From Fratercula arctica (lineage: Eukaryota; Chordata; Aves; Charadriiformes; Alcidae), in contig CANTUZ010000025.1 of the NCBI GenBank assembly GCA_947846985.1, positions 4,028,100 to 4,092,099 of the forward strand: a stretch of DNA of 64,000 nt, read 5' to 3'. The first letter of the stretch is position 1, and each line of letters begins with the position of its first letter. This document shows, in pieces, positions 31,795 through 43,707 of the stretch. The notes below the pieces were generated by a model. The model was not told the DNA's origin, made no database searches, and was given only the letters and a program-made list of their open reading frames with translations. A program made the translations under genes and the position numbers.

Positions 31795-34456
31795 TTCAGT
31801 GGATGGAGTTGCACTCTATGTGAGAGAGCAACTAGAATGCATCGAGCTCTCACTAGGGGCGGATGAAGAGAGGGTTGAGAACTTATGGATAAGGATTAAG
31901 GGGCAGGCAAATATGAGGGACACTGTTGTGGGTGTTGATTACAGGCCACCTGATCAGGATGGGGAAGCTGATGAGGCCTTCTACAGACAGCTGAAAGTAG
32001 CCTCACAGTCACAGGCCTTGGTTCTCATGGGGGACTTCAGTCACCCTGATATCTGCTGGGAAGACCACACAGCCAGGCATGCACAGTCCAGGAGGTTCCT
32101 CCAGTGTATTGATGACAACTTTTTGACACAGGTGGTGCAGGAGCCAACAAGGAGAGGTGCACTACTGGACCTGGTACTGACAAACAAAGAGGGACTGGTG
32201 GAGGACATGAGGGTTGGGGGCACCCTAGGTTGTAGTGATCATGAAATGATAGAGTTCAGGATCATGGGTACTACGCACAAAACAACAAGAAGTAAAATCA
32301 CAGCCTTGGATTTCAGGAGGGCTAACTTTGACCTCTTCAAGAAACTGCTTGGAGAGAACCCGTGGGCTAGGGCTATGGAAGGCAAAGGGGCTCAAGAGAG
32401 CTGGTTGGTATTCAAAGACCACTTTCTCCAAGCTCAGGATCGGTGCATCCCTAAGAGCAAGAAATCAGGCAAGGGATGCAGGAGACCTGCATGGATGAGC
32501 AGGGAGTTTCTGAAAAAGCTCAAATGGAAGAAGAAAGTTTACAGCACGTGGAAGAAGGGACTGACCCCTTGGGAGGATTACAAGAATGCTGCCAGAGTAT
32601 GCAGGGATGAAACGAGGAAAGCCAAGGCCACCTTGGAATTAAACCTGGCAAGGGATGTCAAGGTCAACAGGAAGGGCTTCTTCAAGTATATTGGAAGCAA
32701 AAGGAAGACCAGAGAAGTTATGGGCCCATTGTTGAATGAGACAGGAGCCATGGTGACAGAGGATGCGGAGAAGGTGGAGTTACTGAATGCCTTCTTTGCT
32801 TTGGTCTTTACTGCTCAGCCCAGCCCTTAGGAGACCCAGGCCTTGGGGAAAGTCATGGGGAAAGAGGAAGACTTCCCCTGGGTTGAGGAGGAACGAGTGA
32901 GGGATCAATTAGGTCAATTAGATATTCACAAGTCCATGGGCCCCGATGGGATGCACCCGAGAATGCTGAGGGAGCTGGCAGAAGTCATTGCTGCTCTCCA
33001 TCATCTTTGAAAGGTCCTGGAGAACAGGTGAGGTGCCTGAGGACAGGAGGAAGGCCAATGTCACTCCAGTCTTCAAAAAAGGCAAGAAGGGGGACCTGGG
33101 GAACTACAGGCCGGTCAGCCTCACCTCCATCCCTGGAAAGATGATGGACCACCTCATTCTGGGCGTCATCTCAAAGCATGGGGAGGAAAAGAAAGCTATC
33201 GGAAGTACTCAACATGGATTCACCAAGGGGAAATCATGTCTGACTAATCTGATAGCCTTCTATGATGGCATGACTGGATGGATAGATGAGGGGAGGGCAG
33301 TGGATGTTGTCTACCTTGACTTCAGCAAGGCTTTTGACCACGTCTCCCACAGCATCCTCATAGGGAAGCTTAGGAAGTGTGGGTTAGATGAATGGACAGT
33401 GGGGTGGATAGAAAACTGGCTGAAAGACAGAGCTCAGAGGGTCGTGATTAGGGGCACAGAGTCTAGTTGGAGGTCAGTGACGAGTGGTGTTCCCCAGGGG
33501 TCAGTACTGGGCCCAGTCCTCTTCAATATATTCATCAATGACCTGGATGAGGGGACAGAGTGCACCCTCAGCAAGTTTGCTGATGACACAAAGCTGGGGG
33601 GGGGTGGGGTGGCTGACACACCAGAAGGCTGTGCCACCATATAGAGAGACCTAGACACGTTGGAGATTTGGGCAGAGAGGAACCTTATGAAATTCAACAA
33701 GGGCAAGTGTAGGGTGCTGCACCTGGGGAGGAATAACCCCATGCACTAGGACAGGTTGGGGGCTGACCTGCTGGAGAGCAGCTCTGTGGAAAGAGACCTT
33801 GGAGTCCTGGTGGACAACAGGTTGACCATGAGCCAGCAATGTGCCCTCATGGCCAGGAAGGCCAATGGCATCCTGGGGTGCATCAAGAAGAGTGTGGCCA
33901 GCAGGTCGAGGGAGGTCATCCTCCCCCTCTACTCTGCCCTGGTGAGGCCGCACCTGGAGTACTGTGTCCAGTTCTGGGCTCCCTGGTTCAAGAAGGACAG
34001 GGAACTGCTGGAGAGGGTACAGCAAAGGGCTACCAAGATGATTAGGGGACTGGAACACCTCTCTTATGAGGAAAGGGTGAGGGATTTGGGTCTCTTCAGT
34101 CTGGAAAAAAGACGGCTGAAGGGGGACCTTATCAACACTTATAAATACTTAAAGGGTGGGTGTCAGGAGGATGGCTCTTTTCGGTGGTGCCCAGTGACAG
34201 GAGTAGCGGTAATGGGCACAAACCTGAGCATAGGAAGTTCCACCTAAACATGAGGAGGAACTTCTTTCCTTTGAGGGTGGCAGAGCACTGGTACAGGCTG
34301 CCCAGAGAGGTGGTGGAGTCTTCATCTCTGGAGACATCGAAAACCTGCCTGGACACATTCCTGTGTAACCTGCTCTAGGTGACCCTGCTCTGGCAGGGGG
34401 GTTGGACTAGATGATCTCCAGAGGTCCCTTCCAACCCTATGGTTCTCTGATTCTAA
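31795..34456 (+). mobile_element. CR1 copy with the best-kept ORF2 of the window
   Basis: 5'-truncated inside the endonuclease at about 31795; complete from there to the 3' terminus (TTCTCTGATTCT near 34443-34455). Confidence 0.95.
31799..34378 (+). pseudogene. CR1 ORF2: endonuclease C-terminal part, linker and RT with intact FADD
   Basis: 343 codons are open at the start (31799-32830): VVGVDYRPPDQ, VLMGDFSHPDICW (catalytic D kept, N changed to S), LLDLVLTNKEGLV, GCSDHEM with the catalytic His, and the basic linker. After a TAG, the RT follows in 32840-33644 with [68 protein letters not shown] and FADDTKL. A G-run near 33596-33605 and a TAG at 33642 break it before the C-terminal part (33756-34378). 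This is the only copy here in which the FADD box is unchanged. Confidence 0.93.
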
Positions 34457-34502
34457 GCGGATGTTGATTCCTGTCATATGACTACAGTGTATTTGGTTTA
34501 CG

Positions 34503-35150
34503 TGTCAAGGTTTTGGTAGTGGGGGGGGGCTACAGGTGTGGCTTCTGTGAGTAGATGCCAAAAGCAATCCCCATGTCTGACAGAGCTAGTGCCAGCCAGC
34601 TCCAAGATGGACCCGCCGCTGGCCAAAGCTGAGCCCATCAGCGACGGTGGTAGCGCCTCTGTGATAACATATTTAAGAAGGGGTAGAAACTGCTGTGGAA
34701 CAGCAGCTGGGAGAAAGGAATGAGAATATGTGAGAGAAACAACTCTGCAGACACCAAGGTCAGTGAAGAAGGAGGGGGAGGACGTGCTCCAGGCACCAGA
34801 GCAGAGATTCCCCTGCAGCCCATGGTGAAGACCATGGTGGAACAGGTTGTCTACCTGCAGCCCACGGAGGTCAACGGTGGAGCAGATATCCACTTGCAGT
34901 CCATGGAGGACCCCATGCTGGAGCAGGTGGATGTGCCCTGAAGGAGGCTGTGACCCCGTGGAGAGCCCACACTGGCGCAGGTTCCTGACAGGACCTGTGA
35001 CCACATGGGGGACCTACGCTGGAGCAATCTGTTCCTGAAGGACTGCACCCCATGGAAGGGACCCATGCTGGAGCAGTTCATGAAGAACTGCAGCCTGGGG
35101 GAAGGGCCCACGCTGGAGCAGATCGTGAAGGATTGTCTCCTGTGTGACTC
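34503..35150 (+). mobile_element. ERV LTR with internal tandem units
   Basis: Starts TGTCAAGGTTTTGG and has a TATA-like ATATTTAAG at about 34669, so it is a + strand LTR. From about 34840 it contains at least three consecutive 40-50-bp units built on (A/G)CGCTGGAGCA or ATGCTGGAGCA followed by a GAAGGA(C/T)TG motif. It directly abuts CR1 ORF1 sequence at about 35158. The 3' edge is uncertain. Confidence 0.6.
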
Positions 35151-35162
35151 TGAAAGAAGCAG

Positions 35163-35348
35163 ATGTGCTCAGTCTGTCAATATGTGGCTCCGTGGCTGGT
35201 GTCACTGCCACAACTTTGGGTTTACGAAAATGGGATGGCCTACAAGGCACCGGGCTTGCTGGTGTCAGATGGGGTTCATCTTTCTGAAAGGAGGAAGAGT
35301 GTCTTCACTCATGAGCTAGTGGGGCTCATTGACCAAGCTTTAAACTAG
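35163..35348 (+). pseudogene. CR1 ORF1 C-terminal fragment
   Basis: Encodes the end of ORF1: a VNMWLRGWC-like segment (one frame), then NGMAYKAPGLLVSDGVHLSE and LVGLIDQALN-stop. It lies two bases before the ORF2 start at 35351, showing the close spacing of CR1 ORFs. Confidence 0.85.
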
Positions 35349-35350
35349 AC

Positions 35351-37515
35351 TTGATGGGGGAGGGGGATATTATCAGGCTTGCTTGTGAAAAGCCAAGGGA
35401 TGACACTCCAAGGTCTGAGGGATGGGTCGCTAGTGAAGGCCCTCAACCTGTTGCTCTGAGTTGTGCTGGGTACGCTGCAGCACACTTGAAGTCTTATGGA
35501 AACGAGACAGGGGCTCCTGAGGCAATAGGAACTGGGGAGTCACGAATAAAACACCTCAAAGGAAGGCCACCTAAAGAGCAGCACAAAGGAAATGCAGACA
35601 CTCCAGCCTCTAAGTCAGCTTCATCCAGGGCCCGACTTAAATGCCTCTATGCAAACACATGTAGCATGAGGAATAAACAAGAGGAGTTAGAGACGTGCTC
35701 ACGCCTGCAGGGCGATGATGTTATTGACATCACTGAGACATGGTGGGATGGATCTTATGACTGGAGTGTTGGATTGGGAGGATACATGCTCTTTAGGAAG
35801 GACAGACAGGGGACAGAGGAGGGGGTGTTGCCCTCTATGTCAATGACCAGCTGGAGTGCATGGAGCTCTGCCTGGGGATGGATGAGGAGCTGACCAAGAG
35901 CTTATGGGTCAAGATTAAAGGGAGGACAGGGACAGGTGATGTTACGGTGGGGGTCTGCTGCAAGCCACCCGACCAGGAAGACCAAGCAGATGAGGCCCTC
36001 TATAGACAGATGGGAGCAGCCTCACATTCACAGACCCTGGTCCTCATGGGGGACTTCAACCACACCAATATCTGTTGAAGGGACAACACAGCAGGGCACA
36101 AGCAATCCAGGATGTTCCTGGAATGTGTCGATGATAACTTCCTTCTCCAACTGATAGAGGAGCCACCAAGGAGAGGAACCATGCTGGACCTTGTTCTCAC
36201 CAACAAGGAGGGGCTGGTGGAGAATGTGAAGCTCAAGGGCAGCCCTGGCTCCAGTGACCATGAGATGGTGGAGGGCACACAGCAAGCTCACTACCCTGGA
36301 CTTCAGGAGAGCAGACTTTGGCCTCTCGAGGGATATGCTTGGCAGAGTACCATGGGATAAAGTGCTGGAGGGAAGAGGAGCCCAAGAAAGCTGGCTAATA
36401 TTCAAGGACCACCTCCTCCAAGCTCAGGAGTGATGCATCCCAACAAAGAGGAAGTAGGCAAAAACACCAGGAGGCCTGCATGGATGAATGAGGAGCTCCT
36501 GGACACACTCAAACAGAAAAAGGAAGCCTACAGAGGGTGGAAGCAAGGATGGGTAGCCTGGGAGGAATACAGAGAAATTGTCCGAGCAGCCAGGGATCAG
36601 GTTAGGAAAGCTAAAGCCCTGATAGAGTTAAATCTGCCCAGGGACGTCAAGGGCAACAAGAAAAGTTTCTATAGATATGTTGGTGATAAAAGGAAGACTA
36701 GGGAGAATGTGGGCCCTCTCCGGAAGGAAACAGGAGACCTGATCACCCGGGACATGGAGAAGGCTGAGGTACTCAATGACTTTTTTGCCTCGGTCTTCAC
36801 CAGCAAGGGCTCTAGTCACACCGCCCAAGTCGCAGAATGCAAAGGCAGGGACTTGGAGAATGGGGAACCGCCCACCATAGAAGACCAGGTTCAAGACCAT
36901 CTAAGGAAGTCCATGGGACCTGATGATATTTATCTGTGGCAGTCTGGTGAAGTTCCTGCTAACTCGAAAAGGAGAAACATAAACCCCATTTTCAAAAAGG
37001 GAAAAGAGGAAGACCCAGGGAACTATAGTCCGGTCAGTCTCACCTCTGTTCCCGTCAAAATCCTGTAGCAGATCTTCCTGGAAACTCTGCTAAGGCACAT
37101 GGAAAATAAGGTGATTGGTGTCAGCCAACATGGCTTCACTAAAGGGCAAATCGGGCCTGACAAACTTAGTGGCCTTCTATGATGGCGTTACAGCATTGGT
37201 GGAGATTACAGCGTTACAGTGTTGGGAGACTTTGTAGCAGCCTTCCAGTGCCTAAAGGGGGCCTACAGGAAAGATGGAGAGGGACTCTTTATCAGGGAGT
37301 GTAGCGATAGGATGAGGGGTAATGGTTTTAAACTGAAAGAGGGGAGATTTAGATTAGCTATTAGGAAGAAATTCTTTACTGTGAGGGTGGTGAGACACTG
37401 GAACAGGCTGCACAGAGAAGCTGTGGAGGTGTTCAAGGCCAGGTTGGATGGGGCTTTGAGCAGCCTGGTTGAGTGGGTGATGTCCCTGCCCATGGTGTGG
37501 TGGGGTTTGAGCTAG
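35351..37515 (+). pseudogene. CR1 ORF2 with frameshifts and an RT deletion
   Basis: ORF2 start region (35351-35893): LKCLYANTCSMRNKQEELE, DITETWWDGSYDW, LFRKDRQG, then a frameshift. Continuation at 35860-36078 (VLMGDFNHTNIC-stop) and 36112-36360, linker 36430-36700, then [10 protein letters not shown] joined directly to [14 protein letters not shown], so RT motif 1 is shortened. After QHGFTKGQ near 37140 the core motifs (SKAFD to FADD) are absent, and sequence resumes with AAFQCLKGAYRKDGEGLF (37230 onward) and [15 protein letters not shown]. Confidence 0.9.
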
Positions 37516-37567
37516 ATGATCTTCAAGGTCCTTTCCAACTCCATCCATTCTATGATTCTATGATTGC

Positions 37568-40500
37568 ACTCATGCATAGTCTTCTGTTTCTTCTCATCCA
37601 GCGTGCACTGACCTTTACCCATGTAAGCTGCACATTTCTGAAGCAGTCTTAAAAGACCTGTAATTTTCCGTTTAAGAGTTCATCATCGGTGCCCTTATTT
37701 AAAAGGAATACAAGGGCAGTTGGTTGGATATACACTTAAGGAGAAAATGCATGTTGATGGTGTGCCATTGACTGAGTTCAATCAACTTTTAAATGTAAAT
37801 GAGTAAGTGGCCCCAGTCCAGGAGAAAGGACTCCAAGGGCTGAGTGGTAATTTCTAGGCTATAAGGTCAGACTGCTTGCTCTCTATGACCTGAAATTCTT
37901 GTATTTTGGTTTGCCAGAGGTCTACATCCATGTGGTTTTGTTCTCCCATCCTGCTGGTTTTGTATTCACCCGAATTACAGCAGAGTTTGAGTAGAAGAGA
38001 AACCTTGAACTTCTCAGACTGAGGGCAGGTCCCAGATGGGAAGTTATTTGCAGGTGAGGATGCATTTGGAAGTATACTATGAGATCTGCCATTTTGAGAT
38101 TTGAACTGCCGAAAAGTCTACTTGAGTGGTCAGAATGTGTTGTTTGACATCTATCTTAGTGAAACGATCAATATTTATACAAGAGAGATGGCGACACTGT
38201 ATCATCAGTGTGTGATATTAGAGCTAAGGATGCTATACTTAGCCCTTTTGAATTGACACGTTGAATGGGAAATACCATCTCTTTTAAGGTTATAGAGCAA
38301 AACTTTACCAGGTTGTGTGCCAAATATTATTGGCTTGATAAATATTTTGAGCACTCCTTTAATCTTCCTTGGTTAGTATCAACCAAAATTACCTTCTGAG
38401 TACAGTTTTGGAAAATACTTTTTGCATTCAAATGTTGAAGTGGTGATGCATAGCTTGTCATATTGTACTTAGTTTCTTCTTCTGTCAGTAGAGTGTTGAA
38501 ATTATACCTTTTGACTAGATAAAATTGCCTCTCTAACATATACCTTTACAGCTTTCTGTCTGGAAAACCATTTGCAAAGGTAAAATTTTGTGTTGTGGTA
38601 TGAAACGTGCAGGACTTACTGTTTGTAATGTATTGGAGGCTTTCTGCACATCTGATGTGTTTCTTTAGCTAAGAATAAAACATCTATTGGACACAAAAAA
38701 ATTACTGCATTTAATTTGTTGTTGTGATACTGCAACTTGAGGAAAGACAAGCTTCCCGTAATGTAAAATTTTTTTCCTGAGGGAGGGGAATAACAAGTCT
38801 TAATGAACTGTGATTAGTTCAGCAGTCTTTTTTTCTTAATATTTGTAATGAAATCTCATTTATTTTTAGACAGAAGTTACCAGGCTATTAGATCATCAAC
38901 TTTTATTACTGTTACCATAGTTGTCTGTACATTTTCTATCTAGATTCTCATTATTTCAGTGTCTAATCAGTTCTTTCCCTTTCTAAGCAACTTTTGTGTT
39001 CTGAGCATCCTAGGTGATATTTAGCTTTGTTTTGATAGTTTCATTCATATGGTGGAGGGAGGAATCTCTTTGAATTTGGTTTCACTTCTCTTGAAGACTG
39101 TGACATCTATATTTGAAAAAATGAAATTGGCTAACACTGACCTGTGGTTGGTTGAGGTAATCAGGTTGTTGCTGTTGAAGTTGTGTCCTCCCGCCCTCTC
39201 CTCACAGTTGAAGTGCCATTTAGGTGCCTAGCAATCATAACAGCTGGGTATTTCAAAGAAAATATTTAGATGCTGTCAGAAGTATAGCATGTGAGTATGA
39301 CTTGAAGGAGATGATGTCTTTTCACTCATCTTATGAACAATTTTTTCTCCAGTTGATTTCCAGACTACTCCTTTTTTAATCTAATCATAAGTATTCAGAG
39401 AGACACTTTTAAGTAGAACATATAGAATATGTTGGAGGCAAGTCACTGCACGTCATGATTACAGAGGTACTCTTGCTTTCAGCTGTTAGTACTTATGAAG
39501 TTCCTGAGAGCACAGGCTTTTGTGTGGAATTTACTGCTTCATGAACTAACTGAATGGTTAAGTGATGATTACATGTAGGTGGATTGTTCTCAAACAACAA
39601 AAATTTATGTTTAACAAGACTACTTAGTATTTAGAGAGGAGGAATTTTGTAGTGAAATTCAGATTTCATGATGCTTTATTGAGCAAGAATAACTGATTTT
39701 TGTAGATAAACTAAATGAGCTCCATAAAGTTCAGTTTGCCTGCTGATATCACCAGGCCATAAACTTCATCACACTGGGCACACTTTCATATAGAGCATAT
39801 CCCTGAGAGGACTTAATGGTGCCTTTAATTATATATATATATATATATAAAGGAAAAGCAAGAATTCTGTAAGTAAAGTGTTGTTTACTGTCCTTTAGTA
39901 ATAAAATTTTGACATACTGTCTTTCAACTTTTTTTCTTCATTAATTTGGTCTGAAGGAGACAGATGTGTGTAGGGCATTTTTTTTTTCCTTTAAGGTGTT
40001 TCTGTTGTGTAAGTTTGATCCAAACTATTATGATGATGCTTTCTAATACTGTTTATGTCAGTTTACAAATTCTCATTCTGGGTTAATATTTAAAGGATAT
40101 GCATCTTCAGTTTCAAAATAAGGATGAACTGCATTCTGACAGATCTCTAAGTTTAAAAAAATGAAAAAAAAAAAGGTATTATTTTTCTGGTCCTTCAACA
40201 AAGAAACTATAGACTCGGAAGGATTATTTGTCAGAATTGCAATTAAGGTGGTTCTCAAGAATTGCTCAAACTTACTGTTTATAAACCACTGCAATTTTCT
40301 AGTACAGCCTGTAAAGTGCAGGCCATGGGATGTTTCTATATCACTTCCTCCTTAAATTAGAGCATATGTCTTAAAAATTCATACAATATTTGTTTAAAAA
40401 TCAAGTAGCTAAAGAATCTAGCATAAGCCCTGTTAGTCATACCTAAGATCAGTTCACCTTTCTCTTAGAGTGCTGTTGCCATACATAGAGCACTGTTTTT

Positions 40501-42313
40501 CTGTATGTTCATATCAGCTATGATGAAGTCACTCCTTAGACTTTGATAGTCTAAAATATACTCATATCATTGATATCCTATTCCACTCATTTTTCAAGTC
40601 CTATGGCTTTTTTTTAATACTCTCCATATAGGCTTTAAAATAAATGAAATGGAATAATATTAAGATCATCTTTAATGTGTCTATCTCTGCATTTTAGTGC
40701 ATCTTGTTTAAAATAAAAAACAAAACCCAAAAACCCCCCAAAAGAGGGAGTGTTATCTTAATCATGGCCAGTACTTTCACACATGATTATAAATGTAGCA
40801 GTTGTTTGGTTTTTGTCTTTTTTTTTATAGAAGGACCTTGCCTAAGTTGATTTTTTTTTTAATGTTTTGCTTGCTTTATCTAATTATTTTGCCATTATAG
40901 ATTATGAGAATTTATTTCTGTGCAGTCTAAAAATTTGTTCTCTTATATTATGGAATCCAGAATCACAGAAGAAAGGCAGATTATTGATTCTTCTGAGTGT
41001 CATAAGTGCATGCCTGTGCATGTATGTAGCCAGGAACTGAAAGCCTTTTTCTATCTATGGGATGCTACTGCCATACTTGTCTCCCCGTATGACAAGTGAT
41101 TTAAATGGCCATGGGGTACCACAGGCTGTTGGAGTCTCTCAAACTCAGACTTCTTTTACTTATTCAGGAAACTTCTAGCCAGAGGTAATTTCTGAGAGCC
41201 CTCAGATAGAGAGAAAGGGAGAGGGCTGGGGTATGTTCCACAAAGAAGAATTTCTAGATATTGATCATATCTTTCTTCTGAGATATGGTCTGTAGGCCTT
41301 TTTACCCCATGAGTGACTCCAAGCAGGGAGTCACTGATAATCCTTGGATTATCTGAATAAAAATTCCAGAAACATAAGAAAAAAGTGACTAGGAGACCGG
41401 TCCACCATTTTCGTCTTTAATCTTCACGGTGCCTCACTATACCATAGTGTATAGAATTTAGATCAACTCTGTGGATAGAGCTCTTATTTAAGGGATAAGA
41501 ATGTTTGACTTGGTCCCATAATATGTGCTTGAAGCACATCAGATGGCTTCATCTTCCTTAAGGGCCTGGTAGGATCTGCCACAGACACTGGAAAAGATGG
41601 GTGGAGATTGCAGGAAGATCCTTGGAGAAAGCAACACCAGAACTGTATTCTGTCCAAATTAAAAAAAGTCTGAGCATGTTAATATGTAGGGTAGAGAGCG
41701 ATGCTTCTGTTATGGATGAACAAGATTTAGGAAAGAATCTATGGGAGGGGTAGTTTGAACTAAGTGAAACTCAGAAATTATTTTTTGTAGGAACTTTTGA
41801 CCAGTCTGAAGTGAACCTTGCCTCCAAAACTCTTTTGTATTGGCAGATCTATCACAGCGGCCTACATCTTTTCCAATCATTCTAGCTGAAGTAAAAGATG
41901 ACAGAAATCAAGTTTTATAGAGGTGGAAAAGAGTAAATGAAAACAAAGACTTATCTCACTATTCCATTGAGGTCAGGAGAGTAAAATCAAGCTTTCTCCA
42001 GGGAATTAGTTTCTTCATTAGAAGAGAAACTTGAAGGAAAATGCTGAAAACAGAGCTTCAATCAAGTGGGTATGAAGAAAAGGAGGAAAAGAATAAGATA
42101 AGAGTGATAGCTAGATATATGTTCACTGAACTAATGGCAAGTCCAGAAAGCCAATATAGCCTGGAGGAGGTTTTACTGGTAAATGGGAGAATGATTGGTT
42201 CCACAGAAATGACTCTTTGTTTGGACCTTTGTGTTGTTAATACCCACAGACAAAGAGTTCATTAGTTAGATAAGACTTCAGGTCTTTGCCCCTGCTTTGA
42301 GCACGAGAAATGG
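37568..42313. other. Repeat-poor island, no gene recognised
   Basis: About 4.7 kb of AT-rich sequence without CR1 or LTR signatures, the longest such stretch in the window. Open frames are short and lack motifs. A (TA)n microsatellite lies at about 39830-39849 and T- or A-runs near 40800-40860. It could be ancestral intergenic or intron sequence; I cannot assign it. Confidence 0.5.
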
Positions 42314-42365
42314 CTGGAGGATCTCCAGAGTTCCCTTCCAGCCTGAGTTGTTCTGTGATCTTCTG
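42314..42365 (+). mobile_element. Eroded CR1 3' terminus
   Basis: GGAGGATCTCCAGAGTTCCCTT and CCAGCCTGAGTTGTTCTGTGAT resemble the last 50 bases of a CR1 (compare 34409-34452). Confidence 0.5.
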
Positions 42366-42480
42366 AAGATCTGCAGATTCCTCATCAGCAGTTCTGGCTC
42401 TGGTTGACTTTTAAGAATAGTTTAGAAAAGTCCTCGGTTATCAAAAAATGAGAGGTTATTTTGTCCTTATTTATTTCATG

Positions 42481-43161
42481 AATCATAGAATGGGTTGGGT
42501 TGGAAGAACTGGATCTCCTGTGCAGGTCCCTTGACCTTACTTCGTTTTATGGCAAAACCAGCTTTCAGAACGATCCAAACTATTTTATTCCCTTTATCCA
42601 AAACTTCTTCGGCTGTGTTTCCCCATACGATGATGTCATCAATGTATTACAGGTGTTCTGGAGCTTCACCCTGTTCCAGTGCAGTCTGGATCAGTCCATG
42701 GCAAATGGTGGGGCTGTGTTTCCACCCCTGGGGCAGTCGATTCCAGGTGTACTGGATGCCCCTCCAGGTGAAAGCAAACTGTGGCCTGCACTCTGCTGCC
42801 AAAGGGATTGAGAAGAATGCATTTGCTATATCAATCGTGGCATACCACTTGGCTGCCTTGGACTCCAGTTCATACTGGAGTTCTAGCATGTCCGGCACAG
42901 CAGCGCTCAGTGGTGGCGTGACTTCATTCAGGCCACGATGGTCTACAGTTAGCCTCCACTCCCCATTAGATTTTTGCACCGGCCATATGGGACTGTTAAA
43001 AGGTGAGCGAGTCTTGCTGATCACTCCTTGAACCTCTAGTTGACGAATCAGCTTATGGATGGGAATCAGAGAGTCTTGGTTAGTGCGATATTGCCACTGA
43101 TGCACCGTTGTGGTAGCAATCAGCACCTGCTGTTCTTCAACCCTCAACAACCCCACAACAG
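42481..43161 (-). mobile_element. Chimera: ERV-L pol fragment joined to a CR1 3' terminus
   Basis: On the minus strand, about 650 bp of ERV-L-like pol (protease end and RT start; frame 43156-42647 open, with DIANAFFSIPLAAECRPQFA and RLPQGWKHSPTICHGLI) lead directly into TTCCAACCCAACCCATTCTATGATTC, the extreme 3' end of CR1 (42481-42506). AAG is shared by both parents at the joint. There is no LTR, primer site or gag. The right edge abuts another CR1 3' end at 43162. It lacks the 1-bp frameshift shared by E1 and E2. Confidence 0.85.
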
Positions 43162-43707
43162 CAGCATAGAAGCACAGAATGGTTTGGGTTGGAAGGGACC
43201 TTAAAGATCATCTAGTTCCAACCCCCTGCCATGGGCAGGGACACCTTCCACTAGACCAGGCTGCTCAAAGCCCCATCCAACCTCGCCTTGAACACTTCCA
43301 GGGATGGGGCATCCACAGCTTTTCTGGGCAGCCTGTTCCAGTGCCTCACCACCCTCATTGTAAAAAATTTATTCCTAACAGCTAATCTAAATCTCCCCTC
43401 TTTCATTTTAAAACCATTCCCCCTTCTATCACTCCACTCCTTCATAAAGAGTCCCTCCCCAGTATTCCCTTAGGCCCCCTTTAAGTACAGGAAGGCCGCT
43501 ATAAGGACTCCCTGGAGCCTTCTCTTCTCCAGGATGAACAACCCCAACTCTCTCAGCCTGTCATAGGAGAGGTGCTCCAGCCCTCTGATCATCTTTGTGG
43601 CCTTACGCTGGACCCATTCCAACAGGTCCATGTGTTTCTTATGCTGGAGGCTCCAGAGCTGGACATAGTACTCCAGGTGGGGTCTCACAAAGAGTGGAGT
43701 GGGGCAG
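43162..43707 (-). mobile_element. CR1 3' fragment
   Basis: Reverse-oriented CR1 tail (GCACAGAATGGTTTGGGTTGG is the 3' end), with ORF2 C-terminal pieces on the minus strand: [20 protein letters not shown] (43445 frame) and [22 protein letters not shown] sequence (43688 frame, first residue MRP). Truncated near 43700, where the next CR1 tail starts. Confidence 0.92.

Larger units (their letters stand above)
35158..37567 (+). mobile_element. CR1 copy: ORF1 end, ORF2 endonuclease, RT mostly deleted
   Basis: Runs from the ORF1 C terminus through the ORF1/ORF2 junction to the CR1 tail (TTCTATGATTCTATGATTG at 37549-37567). The RT core, about 1 kb in other copies, is missing around 37150-37215. Confidence 0.93.

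Noticed and set aside
39827..39850. (TA)n tract as a regulatory or replication signal
   Set aside because: Ordinary microsatellite; nothing around it supports a function.
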